49,367 nt of DNA. Source: Acidobacteriota bacterium (GTDB lineage: Bacteria; Acidobacteriota; Terriglobia; Bryobacterales; Bryobacteraceae). Location of the stretch: NCBI GenBank assembly GCA_003223115.1, contig QHXW01000413.1, positions 1-49,367 of the forward strand, in the 5' to 3' direction. The stretch's first letter is position 1. The number at the start of each line of letters is the position of its first letter. Under the pieces are notes generated by a model. That model was not told where the DNA came from and searched no databases. It saw nothing but the letters and a program-made list of their open reading frames with translations. The translations under genes and the position numbers were made by a program. Shown one piece after another: positions 42,854-49,367 of the stretch.

Positions 42854-43360
42854 TCAGTCGAAAATTTCCGCCAGTGGAACTGTAATCCCGGGAGTCTGTG
42901 CCCGCAAGACACCGTCCTGGCTTCTCGCATGCCTTCGCCGGTGAAGTCATAAGCGCGGCGCGTGCGAGGATCGATTAACCATACGTGCGCAACGCCGAAG
43001 TTGAGATAGTCATCGATACGTTCCTGCATCTGAGTCATGGTGTCGTCTTTCGATAGAACTTCGATGCAGATGAACGGCGGCCCTCGTGAATATCTGCTCG
43101 TCTGGTTCGGCGCCCGCGACGATGCATAGATCCGGCACCCGAAATCGAGTACGTCCGACCTGTACTTGTTGTTCCGGAAAGACGTGTATGCCCCACTCTT
43201 TTCGTCTCCTGTACAGATAACCGAGCAACGCGCCCTGTAATTTGCTATGGTCTTTTTCTCCCAAGTTTCGCTCCAGGACGACGCCGTCCACGTAGTCGCA
43301 ATCCGGCCGATAGCTGGTGGACAAATATTCTTCCAGGGACACGAGCGTGCCTGTCGCCAT
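42854..43360 (-). pseudogene. Uma2-family endonuclease-like gene with two compensating frameshifts
   Basis: From ATG 43360 the protein reads MATGTLVSLEEYLSTSYRPD, then HVFPEQQVQVGRTRFRVPDL, typical of Uma2 (DUF820) with a PD-(D/E)xK-like fold. One extra base in a C run at 43081-43083 shifts the frame. The next 57 codons in the shifted frame are intact Uma2 (PPFICIEVLSKDDTMTQMQE, then FGVAHVWLIDPRTRRAYDFT), with the E-V-L-S-K catalytic pair. One missing base at 42912-42913 shifts back, giving TGVLRAQTPGITVPLAEIFD to TGA at 42854. Net length is 169 codons. Both lesions are in homopolymers, so sequencing error is possible. Uma2 proteins are very common in Cyanobacteria and Acidobacteriota; their role is unsettled. 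Confidence 0.8.
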
Positions 43361-43453
43361 GGCTTCAGGTTAACGCCGTGCACGCTGGCGCGGCAATGGG
43401 GGCCTGCCGGCTGGCGCTGCGTTCCACCTGCCTGCTGAGGTACACTTCGACGT

Positions 43454-44305
43454 ATGTTTTCAAGACGGGAATTTTCTAAACTGGCGCTGGCCGCGCTCCC
43501 AGCCTCTGCCGCCTTTGCGCGGCGCGTGAATTCGAAGGTGCATGGCGTGCAGATCGGCGCGCAATCTTACAGCTTTCGTGACCGTTCCCTGGATGAATGC
43601 ATCAAAGGGATGCAAGAAATCCGGCTGGGCGAATGTGAATTGTTCGAGGGCCACGTCGGGCCGCACGCGTCCCGCGAAGACATGCGCAAATGGCGTCTGA
43701 CGGTTCCGCTCGATGAAATCCGCAATGTTCGGCGGAAATTCGACGCCGCCGGAATCCAACTTTACGCGTACAACTACAGCTTCCGCGATGATTTCACCGA
43801 TGACGAAATCAAGCGCGGCTTCGAGATCACCAAGGCGCTCGGAGTGAAGAACATAACGGCATCGTCGACGCTTTCGGTGGTCGATCGCGTCGATCGTGAG
43901 GCGAAGCAATACAAGATCCGGGTTGGATTCCACGGTCACTCGAATACCAAAGATCCGAACGAATTCTCATCGGCCGGGAGCTTTGAAAAAGCCATGGCGG
44001 GCCGCTCGCCTTATATCAATGTCAACCTGGATATCGGCCACTTCACCGCGGCCGGCGGTGACCCGGTAGCATTCATCCAGAAGCATCACGCGCGCATTGT
44101 GACACTGCACATCAAAGACCGCAAGAAGGATGACGGTCCCAACATGCCCTTCGGCCAGGGCGATACCCCCATCAAGGAAGTGCTGCAGTTGCTCGAGAAA
44201 AATAAGTACAAGATCCCTGCCAATATCGAATACGAGTACCAAGGCAGCGACACCACCGTGGAAGTGAAGAAGTGTTTTGATTATTGCAAACAGGCGCTAG
44301 CGTAG
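43454..44305 (+). CDS. sugar phosphate isomerase/epimerase-like TIM-barrel protein, Tat-exported
   Basis: The 283-residue protein begins with a twin-arginine signal ([20 protein letters not shown]) and continues as an AP-endonuclease-2-type xylose-isomerase-like barrel. Strings are [53 protein letters not shown], then [40 protein letters not shown] and [20 protein letters not shown]. Metal-binding residues of the fold (Glu, Asp, His, Glu) are likely present in [21 protein letters not shown] and NIEYEYQ. The family rearranges sugars or inosose-like compounds; the substrate is unknown. Export is typical of the Acidobacteriota/Planctomycetes branch. Confidence 0.85.
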   Translation: MFSRREFSKLALAALPASAAFARRVNSKVHGVQIGAQSYSFRDRSLDECIKGMQEIRLGECELFEGHVGPHASREDMRKWRLTVPLDEIRNVRRKFDAAGIQLYAYNYSFRDDFTDDEIKRGFEITKALGVKNITASSTLSVVDRVDREAKQYKIRVGFHGHSNTKDPNEFSSAGSFEKAMAGRSPYINVNLDIGHFTAAGGDPVAFIQKHHARIVTLHIKDRKKDDGPNMPFGQGDTPIKEVLQLLEKNKYKIPANIEYEYQGSDTTVEVKKCFDYCKQALA

Positions 44306-44570
44306 CCGCATCGGGCCGAGGTTCCTGCAAAGCTACCAGTATGTCTGCGATCCAACGCGCCGGGGGCGCCCGTTTATCCCAGTAGGCCGCCATGGCCCAG
44401 CGTTTCATTCCCCACGCTCCTTGCCTGGGCCGCGGACATTTTCAGTCCCGCTATTTGCAAATTGGCCACGATTATACAGGGAGCTAGTTCAAACTCGGTG
44501 CAGAATTCTCAGGGAAGACGGGTTTTATTTTGAGGAACCGGCGGTTCCTAGGGTATTGGCCGCACGAAAA

Positions 44571-45197
44571 CTACAATGAGGGCCGTCCACGCTGCACAAT
44601 GGGCAGGCTCACGAGGTCACCGTCACCCTCGCAATTGGGGTTACTCTGTCCCCACGTTTGGGGGGAAGTGCCCGCCCATCTGCCAGGCTCTAACTCACAC
44701 ACCATGGCAATTTCATCGCAACAGTGAAACTTGGGGCAACGCAGACAGTCCTTCCAGGCCTTGAGCGGAAGAATGCCGCGCTCCGTTTCCTCGAAACCCA
44801 TCTTATGGAAAAACGCGGGGACATAAGTAAAAGCGAAGACCGCGTCGAGCGCATATGCGCGGGCTTCAGCCATCAGCCACTCGACCATTCGTCGGCCCAC
44901 GCCATGCGTTTTGACGCTTGCTTCCACAGCCAGAGAGCGAACCTCGCCGATGGATGGCGAGTAGAAATGCAGCGCGCCGCAGCCCACCAATTTTCCGTCT
45001 GAAATTGCCACGGAGAAATCGCGGATATTTTCAGATATTTCAAATTCGGTTCTGGGGAGCATGATGCCCCTGGAGGCATATTCATTAATTAATGCCAGCA
45101 GCGGCGCGATGTCCCGCATGGCGGCTTTACGAATTTCGACCGAAATGAGAGCGGAGTCCTTCTCAGAGAGCGCATCCGAGGTCAAGCTGCTAATCAT
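44571..45197 (-). CDS. GNAT acetyltransferase, ArgA-like N-acetylglutamate synthase
   Basis: I start at ATG 45197, which overlaps the argB stop codon (45190-45192); the longer frame to 45449 runs through argB. The protein of 208 residues is a GNAT fold: IRKAAMRDIAPLLALINEYA, LVGCGALHFYSPSIGEVRSL with AVEASVKTHGVGRRMVEWLM (CoA loop H-G-V-G-R-R), then DAVFAFTYVPAFFHKMGFEE. The ending LPLKAWKDCLRCPKFHCCDE with two Cys pairs is seen in short ArgA-type synthases that act in arginine operons. The operon position argC-argB-this supports N-acetylglutamate synthase. The last 36 residues (from EPGRWAGTSP) do not fit the family and may come from a fused intergenic repeat. Confidence 0.8.
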   Translation of the reverse strand: MISSLTSDALSEKDSALISVEIRKAAMRDIAPLLALINEYASRGIMLPRTEFEISENIRDFSVAISDGKLVGCGALHFYSPSIGEVRSLAVEASVKTHGVGRRMVEWLMAEARAYALDAVFAFTYVPAFFHKMGFEETERGILPLKAWKDCLRCPKFHCCDEIAMVCELEPGRWAGTSPQTWGQSNPNCEGDGDLVSLPIVQRGRPSL

Positions 45198-45987
45198 GAG
45201 CCGTGGCCCTTTCTGCTGTGCGAGCGATGCGAGTGCCGAGCGGTTCATCTCGAAGTACACGCTCCAGCACGTACGGCGCAGCGCCCGGAACAATCGAAAC
45301 TTGCTCCACTCCCTCATCCATGGCGGCGCACGCGGCGTTGAGCTTGGTTTGCATGCCCGCTGTCGCGACGCCGGACGCGATGAGCCCGGTACTCTGCTCG
45401 CGTGTAAGAACCGCTTGCACACGGCCGGCGCCATCCAGGACTCCCGCAATATCCGTCAGAAAGATCAGCCGGTCCGCATGCCAGCCACAGGCGCAAGCAG
45501 CCGCCATCTGATCGGCATTAATGTTGTAGATTTGACCGCGCCCGTCACCGGCAATACACGCAACCACCGGGACGAATCCATTCCCAACCAGGACACCGAG
45601 CAGTTCGGGATTCGCGCGCACCACCCGTCCCACCAGACCCAGCTCCGCGTTCAACTGCTGCGCTTCAACCAGGTTTCCATCGATCCCCGAAAGCCCTACG
45701 GCGCGGGCGCCCACCGCAATCAATGACGCCACTAGTTCCTGATTGACGCTTCCCGCCAGCACGTTCAGGGCGGCGTCTAGGATTTCGGGCGTCGTTACCC
45801 GCAGACCGTTGACGAAACGGCTCTCGATCCCGCGCTCGGCCAAGAACCTGGTCATGCGCTTGCCGCCGCCGTGCACCACCGTGATCTCGACGCCATGCCG
45901 GGCTTGGGCCGCGATCTGGCCTGCCAGACTTTGGCGCAGTTCAGCCGTGTCCAGCAGGGTGCCGCCGAGTTTGATCAGGATCCTCAC
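45190..45987 (-). CDS. argB: acetylglutamate kinase
   Basis: This 265-residue amino-acid-kinase-fold protein has ILIKLGGTLLD (phosphate-binding Lys), TVVHGGGKRMTRFLAERGIE, RVTTPEILDAALNVLAGSVN, GIDGNLVEAQQLN and the substrate-binding NINADQMAAACACGWHADRL. These are typical for ArgB, second step of arginine synthesis. GTG at 45987 overlaps the argC TGA by 4 bp, and its own stop overlaps the acetyltransferase start. The C-terminal SGVATAGMQTKLNAACAAMD is typical (G-G-M-x-x-K-x-x-A with small changes). Length is at the short end of the family. Confidence 0.94.
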   Translation of the reverse strand: MRILIKLGGTLLDTAELRQSLAGQIAAQARHGVEITVVHGGGKRMTRFLAERGIESRFVNGLRVTTPEILDAALNVLAGSVNQELVASLIAVGARAVGLSGIDGNLVEAQQLNAELGLVGRVVRANPELLGVLVGNGFVPVVACIAGDGRGQIYNINADQMAAACACGWHADRLIFLTDIAGVLDGAGRVQAVLTREQSTGLIASGVATAGMQTKLNAACAAMDEGVEQVSIVPGAAPYVLERVLRDEPLGTRIARTAERATAHD

Positions 45988-47003
45988 AGCAGGCTCTCGG
46001 TCTCGTTCAGCCCCAGCATGAGATTCATATTTTGTACCGCCTGGCCCGCGGCGCCTTTGACCAGGTTGTCGATGACGCTCACCACTACGGCGCGTCCGGT
46101 TGCGACGTCGAAAGTGAGCCCGATATCGCAGAAATTGGTGTGCTCCACGCCTTTGAGATCCGGCGCGCGCCCGGCCTCGTAAATCCGGATAAAAGGCTCA
46201 CCCTTGTAACGTTTTTCGTAGATCGAAACTAGATCCTCGGCCGTGGCCGCTTTGGCGGCGCGGAAATAAATGGTTTCCAGGATCCCGCGATGAACGGGAA
46301 GCAACTGCGCCGTGAAACTCAGCTCGGCTTCTTCCAGGCCCGAAACCATCAACACCTCAGGCACGTGCCGGTGGTTCAGGATGGAGTAAGTCGAAAAATT
46401 TTCGGTGACCTCACAGAAACTGGTCTTGAGCGAGGGCTTGCGCCCGGCGCCGCTCACCCCGGATTTCGCGTCGCACACAACACCTGCGGTGCGATCGATG
46501 ATGCTTGCTTCGGTCAACGGCTGCAGCGCCAGATTTGCCGCGGTGGGATAGCAACCCGGGTTGGCTAGAAGGCGCGCCCGCGCGATCCGGTCGCGGCAGA
46601 ATTCCGGCAGGCCATACACCGCTTCAGGCAGCAATTCGGGGTGCGTGTGCGGCTCCCCGTACCAGCGCGCGTATTCTTCTGCCGACTGCAACCGGAATGC
46701 CCCGCTCAAATCGATCACTCGCGCGCCGGCGTCAAGCATCTGCGGAGCAAGCTGTATAGAAACTTCGGCCGGGGTAGCCAAGCACACGATCTCGATTTTC
46801 TCGGCCCGGACGGCATCGGGCGTCGCTGGAATCTCATGAAGCGCCTTGGCGCCGCCCGCGCGAATGCCAGAATCGCCCCCACCGTCACCGGCCGCGCGAT
46901 GCTCCATCAAAACCGGCCGCACGTGCGGGTGCGCCCGCAGAATGGAGACCAGTTCGGCGCCGCTGTAGCCCCGATAACCGACAATTCCGACAAGGTGGCG
47001 CAT
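45984..47003 (-). CDS. argC: N-acetyl-gamma-glutamyl-phosphate reductase
   Basis: The 339-residue protein has the Rossmann start HLVGIVGYRGYSGAELVSIL, the CLATPAE and IDLSGAFRL strings, YGLPE, and the catalytic Cys in LLANPGCYPTAANLAL. Later CDAKSGVSGAGRKPS and HRHVPEVLMV complete the ArgC signature (His is the catalytic partner). It reduces N-acetylglutamyl phosphate with NADPH. It is the first gene of a three-gene arginine operon and is preceded directly by two ARG-box-like sites. A weak GAAGTGA is the only ribosome-binding candidate; it overlaps the first ARG box. Confidence 0.95.
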   Translation of the reverse strand: MRHLVGIVGYRGYSGAELVSILRAHPHVRPVLMEHRAAGDGGGDSGIRAGGAKALHEIPATPDAVRAEKIEIVCLATPAEVSIQLAPQMLDAGARVIDLSGAFRLQSAEEYARWYGEPHTHPELLPEAVYGLPEFCRDRIARARLLANPGCYPTAANLALQPLTEASIIDRTAGVVCDAKSGVSGAGRKPSLKTSFCEVTENFSTYSILNHRHVPEVLMVSGLEEAELSFTAQLLPVHRGILETIYFRAAKAATAEDLVSIYEKRYKGEPFIRIYEAGRAPDLKGVEHTNFCDIGLTFDVATGRAVVVSVIDNLVKGAAGQAVQNMNLMLGLNETESLL

Positions 47004-47004
47004 G

Positions 47005-47038
47005 TGATTAAATATTCACTTCAATGAATAATTATAAA
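47005..47038 (-). promoter_or_regulatory. paired ARG-box-like sites in front of argC
   Basis: TGATTAAATATTCA (47005-47018) and TGAATAATTATAAA (47025-47038) each resemble the half-symmetrical ArgR box TGAAT-WWWW-ATTCA, with 1 and 2 mismatches in the ten conserved bases. Their centres are 20 bp apart, near the 21-bp spacing of the E. coli double box. The inner halves also form a 10-bp inverted repeat (9 of 10 pairs) around six bases. The first box begins one base upstream of the argC ATG, so binding would block translation initiation or transcription. No argR gene is in the window. Confidence 0.5.
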
Positions 47039-47076
47039 ACAGAAATGGGTTCGTTTTCAATATTTCGCGAGCATGT

Positions 47077-47090
47077 CTAGCTATAGCTAG
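47077..47090. repeat. 14-bp perfect palindrome upstream of argC
   Basis: CTAGCTATAGCTAG is a perfect palindrome about 75 bp upstream of the argC start and 90 bp from the end of the CRTAC1-like gene. The adjoining 47130-47175 has a doubled CACGTCCTGC. It may be a protein-binding site or a small hairpin. Nothing else was recognised between 47039 and 47178. Confidence 0.6.
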
Positions 47091-47178
47091 CGCAACCGCC
47101 GGCGATGGACGATGGGAATGCCCGACAGGGAGAATGCGCTGCCCGTAGCACGTCCTGCTACTGCACGTCCTGCAACGT

Positions 47179-48903
47179 CTAAGGCGCGCCCTCACCCTCC
47201 ACCACGCGCAGGATCTGATTGGCCGCGACGATTTCTATCTTTTCCACTAATCCGCTGGGCCAATGAATCTCGAGGCTGGCTTTCTCGGACTGACCCAGGC
47301 CGAAGTGAAGCCGCAGGTCGCTCTGTGAGAAGTAACTGCCTCCGCTGCGCACTTCATCCATCCGACGGCGGCCATCCGCGGTGATGCAGTAGACGCGCGT
47401 GCCGATCGCGGAGCGATTTGACCTGGTGCCCACGCACTTCACCTTCAGCCAGTGGTTGCGGAGCGAGCTGTCGCAGCGCAGCAATTGCGGAAAATCGTTG
47501 ACGCAGTTCACCGCGACATCGAGATCGCCGTCGTTATCGAAATCGCCAATCGCCAGACCGCGTCCGGCAACCTCCTCGAGAATTCCTGGACCGGCGTCGA
47601 GCGAGACATCGCGGAAGCGCCCGTTGCCCAGGTTGCGGTAGAGGACCTTGCTCTGGCGACAGCCCGCGTCCGTTCCCGTGTTGCCGATCTCCGGATACAC
47701 ATGGCCATTACACAGCAGGACATCGGGCCAGCCATCATTATCGAAATCGAGAAAAGCCGCGCCCCAGCCGAGAAAACGTGTGTTGCGGCCCAGGCCCGCC
47801 TGAAACGTGGTGTCCTCGAAGGTGTTGTTGCCGAGATTGTGATACAGACTGGAAGTATCACCGGCGAAGTTGGTCTTAACGATGTCGAGGCGCCCGTCGC
47901 CATCGTAGTCGGCCGCGGAGACGCCCATGCCGGCCTGCGATTTGCCGTCCGCGCCGTAAGCCACGCCGGCTTCGATGCCGATTTCGGTGAATGTCCCGTC
48001 GTAGTTGTTCGTGTAGAGCGCTGATGAACTCGAGTCGTTAGCAACATAGATGTCGGGCCAGCCGTCATCGTCGAAATCGGCAACCAGCACGCCCAGACCG
48101 TAAGTGCCTTTGGTATTGAGGATGCCCGCCTTCTTCGAAACATCGGAGAAGGTGCCGTCGCCGTTGTTGCGAAACAGAATATTCTTGCCGCCATTGAGAC
48201 CGGGCGGGCCGCACGCGACTTTCAATCCCTTATATAAACAGGTCCCGCCTTCGGGCGTGGGCACCGTTTTGACGTCGAAATCGATGTAGTTGGCGATAAA
48301 CAGGTCGAGATTGCCGTCGCGGTCGTAATCAACAAAGGCGCAGCCGGTATTCCAGCGCGGGAGTTTTCCGCCGCCGGTCGTGACGCCCGCTTGCCTCGCG
48401 ACATCGGTGAAAGTGCCATCGCCGTTGTTGCGGTAGAGCGCGCACTCTCCCCAGTAGCTGACGAACAGATCGTCGCTGCCGTCGCTGTTATAGTCGCCTA
48501 CGCAGCACCCCTGGCCCCAGCCCGTGCGCACCAGGCCGGACTTCGCCGTCACGTCTGAGAAAGTGCCATCGCGGTTGTTCTTGAACAGACGATTGGTGGG
48601 CGCGGAGCCCACGTCGAACTTCGCCTCGAAGCGCGTCCCGTTGACCAGGAAGATATCGAGCCAGCCGTCGTGATCGAAATCGAAGAACGCAATGCCGCAG
48701 CCGGTGGTTTCGAGCAGGTACCGGTTTCGATGTTCGCCGCCGAAGACTGTCTTCGCGCGAAGGCCGGCTTCACGGGCAACATTGAGGAACTTCACGCCTA
48801 CGGGCGACTCCACGGCGCGCAGCCGTCCCACGATCTGATCGAAAGAAAAAACAAGAACCGAACGGCACAGAGAGCGGATGAACCCGCGTCGCGTACCGCT
48901 CAT
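47179..48903 (-). CDS. CRTAC1-like FG-GAP/ASPIC-UnbV exported protein
   Basis: The 574-residue protein starts with a basic, Tat/Sec-like signal (SGTRRGFIRSLCRSVLVFSF). It holds at least seven calcium-binding FG-GAP loops of type D-x-D-x-D-G-x-x-D (DFDHDGWLD, DYNSDGSDD, DYDRDGNLD, DFDDDGWPD, DYDGDGRLD, DFDNDGWPD, DFDNDGDLD). Each is followed by LYRNNGDGTFTDV-like strings, forming a beta propeller. The C-terminal ASPIC/UnbV domain (RSAIGTRVYCITADGRRRMD, then GLGQSEKASLEIHWPSG) completes the CRTAC1 family. The family is abundant in Acidobacteriota and Planctomycetes; function unknown, presumed extracellular adhesion or binding. It overlaps the TPR gene by 4 bp (ATGA). Confidence 0.9.
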   Translation of the reverse strand: MSGTRRGFIRSLCRSVLVFSFDQIVGRLRAVESPVGVKFLNVAREAGLRAKTVFGGEHRNRYLLETTGCGIAFFDFDHDGWLDIFLVNGTRFEAKFDVGSAPTNRLFKNNRDGTFSDVTAKSGLVRTGWGQGCCVGDYNSDGSDDLFVSYWGECALYRNNGDGTFTDVARQAGVTTGGGKLPRWNTGCAFVDYDRDGNLDLFIANYIDFDVKTVPTPEGGTCLYKGLKVACGPPGLNGGKNILFRNNGDGTFSDVSKKAGILNTKGTYGLGVLVADFDDDGWPDIYVANDSSSSALYTNNYDGTFTEIGIEAGVAYGADGKSQAGMGVSAADYDGDGRLDIVKTNFAGDTSSLYHNLGNNTFEDTTFQAGLGRNTRFLGWGAAFLDFDNDGWPDVLLCNGHVYPEIGNTGTDAGCRQSKVLYRNLGNGRFRDVSLDAGPGILEEVAGRGLAIGDFDNDGDLDVAVNCVNDFPQLLRCDSSLRNHWLKVKCVGTRSNRSAIGTRVYCITADGRRRMDEVRSGGSYFSQSDLRLHFGLGQSEKASLEIHWPSGLVEKIEIVAANQILRVVEGEGAP

Positions 48904-49367
48904 GGCTTGGCTTCCACCCTGATCCCGGTGGCGGGCCCGACACTTTGCATCACTGCGCGATCAAACGAGATTTTCTGTTCGCTTTCCTTGTGCTTCTTAA
49001 TGTGGGCGGCCTCGGCGAACGCCTGCCGGCTACCGGCCGTGTCGCCTTTGGCGCGCAGGATCTGGCCCAGCAAAGTGAACGGACCAGGTGTGGCAGGGTT
49101 GAGGCGTATGGCTTCTTTCAGCGAGTCAATGGCCTCATCGGGCTTGCCGCTTTGCTTGAGCACGGTGCCAAGCAGATAGTGCGCGTCGGCGTACTGAGGA
49201 TTCACGGCGGCAGCAGCCCGCAATTCGCGGATGGCATCGGCGAACTCACCGTCCTGCCAGTGGACCACGCCGAGTGTGTAATGCGCTTCGGCGATCCGCG
49301 GATCGAGTTCGGTGGCGAGTCGCAGGTGCACCTTGGCGTTTGCCAGGTCGTCCTTCTGCTTATAGGC
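48900..49367 (-). CDS. TPR protein, N-terminus beyond the right edge
   Basis: The frame stays open to the window end and begins there as AYKQKDDLANAKVHLRLATE, so the gene is partial and its true start lies outside. The visible 155 residues contain four TPR units (LATELDPRIAEAHYTLGVVH, LRAAAAVNPQYADAHYLLGT, LKEAIRLNPATPGPFTLLGQ, and a shorter last one). In Acidobacteriota, TPR proteins directly upstream of CRTAC1-like genes often carry both domains or form a pair; the ATGA overlap supports co-translation. Function unknown. Confidence 0.85.
   Translation of the reverse strand, partial: AYKQKDDLANAKVHLRLATELDPRIAEAHYTLGVVHWQDGEFADAIRELRAAAAVNPQYADAHYLLGTVLKQSGKPDEAIDSLKEAIRLNPATPGPFTLLGQILRAKGDTAGSRQAFAEAAHIKKHKESEQKISFDRAVMQSVGPATGIRVEAKP

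Noticed and set aside
41595-42950. Minus-strand frame of 451 codons antisense to lon
   Set aside because: It is antisense to the AAA+ and peptidase domains of Lon and has no recognisable motif.
44571-45449. Start of the GNAT gene at 45449
   Set aside because: That would place 84 residues within argB. The ATG at 45197 overlaps the argB stop and gives the normal GNAT start.
1-49367. tRNA, rRNA, CRISPR arrays, insertion sequences, attachment sites, phage genes
   Set aside because: I looked for T-loop strings, spaced direct repeats, transposase and integrase motifs and inverted terminal repeats, and saw none that hold up by eye. A tRNA scan would be needed to exclude a tRNA completely.

Overview
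The window is about 60% GC by eye. It carries genes typical of soil Acidobacteriota, most like the Bryobacter/Solibacter group: a carboxypeptidase-regulatory-like (Oar-type) TonB-dependent receptor, a CRTAC1-like FG-GAP/ASPIC-UnbV protein beside a TPR protein, several large exported TPR proteins, Tat-exported sugar and oxidoreductase enzymes, and a Verrucomicrobia/Planctomycete-type haem-domain cytochrome paired with a PQQ dehydrogenase. The taxonomic call is inferred from gene content. I saw no tRNA, rRNA, CRISPR array, integrase or transposase.

Layout. 1-3.7 kb (minus strand): a TlpA-like thioredoxin, a HEXXH metallopeptidase-like protein translationally coupled to an MFS exporter, and a very small membrane protein. 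3.9-10.2 kb (plus): 5-dehydro-4-deoxyglucarate dehydratase, then a TonB-dependent receptor and a GH51 arabinofuranosidase, both broken. 10.2-14.0 kb: a gene graveyard with remnants of a PEGA-domain protein and of a methyltransferase tail (twice), plus one membrane protein and two receiver-domain proteins. 14.1-17.6 kb: a tight operon of dihaem-type cytochrome c, PQQ dehydrogenase and a kynureninase-like PLP enzyme. 17.9-26.8 kb: a LuxR-type HTH protein, a U32-like protein overlapping homoserine kinase, an LD-carboxypeptidase, a 691-residue TPR protein, miaA and two small exported-protein genes. 26.9-27.9 kb: a wrecked response regulator-GGDEF gene. 28-36.5 kb: Fn3 protein, aldo/keto reductase, YdcF-like protein, SpoU methyltransferase coupled to rarA, a TPR protein, fabH and a SprT-like protein. 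36.5-43.4 kb: two unknown acidobacterial-looking proteins, a HTH/S24-like regulator facing ubiX-pheA-lon across an 18-bp perfect palindrome, and a frameshifted Uma2 gene. 43.5-49.4 kb: a sugar isomerase-like protein, an argC-argB-acetyltransferase operon with a double ARG-box-like operator, and the CRTAC1/TPR pair running off the right edge.

The most informative theme is gene decay. Four large genes carry several lesions each or clear frameshifts, while their neighbours are intact. Several lesions are exact short tandem duplications (TTAG x2, GGGGACA x2, TTCAA x2, possibly GC x2). Removing one copy restores the reading frame and the expected protein motif exactly. This points to replication slippage in genes no longer under selection, and suggests loss of an arabinose-containing-polysaccharide uptake and cleavage module and of a c-di-GMP signalling protein.

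The best regulatory leads are the palindrome TGTTCTGAATTCAGAACA between the S24-like regulator and ubiX, and the paired ARG-box-like sites in front of argC. I did not find a clearly new defence or mobile system. The least understood intact units are the cytochrome/PQQ/PLP operon and the unknown gene that converges on the S24-like regulator with a 44-bp overlap.
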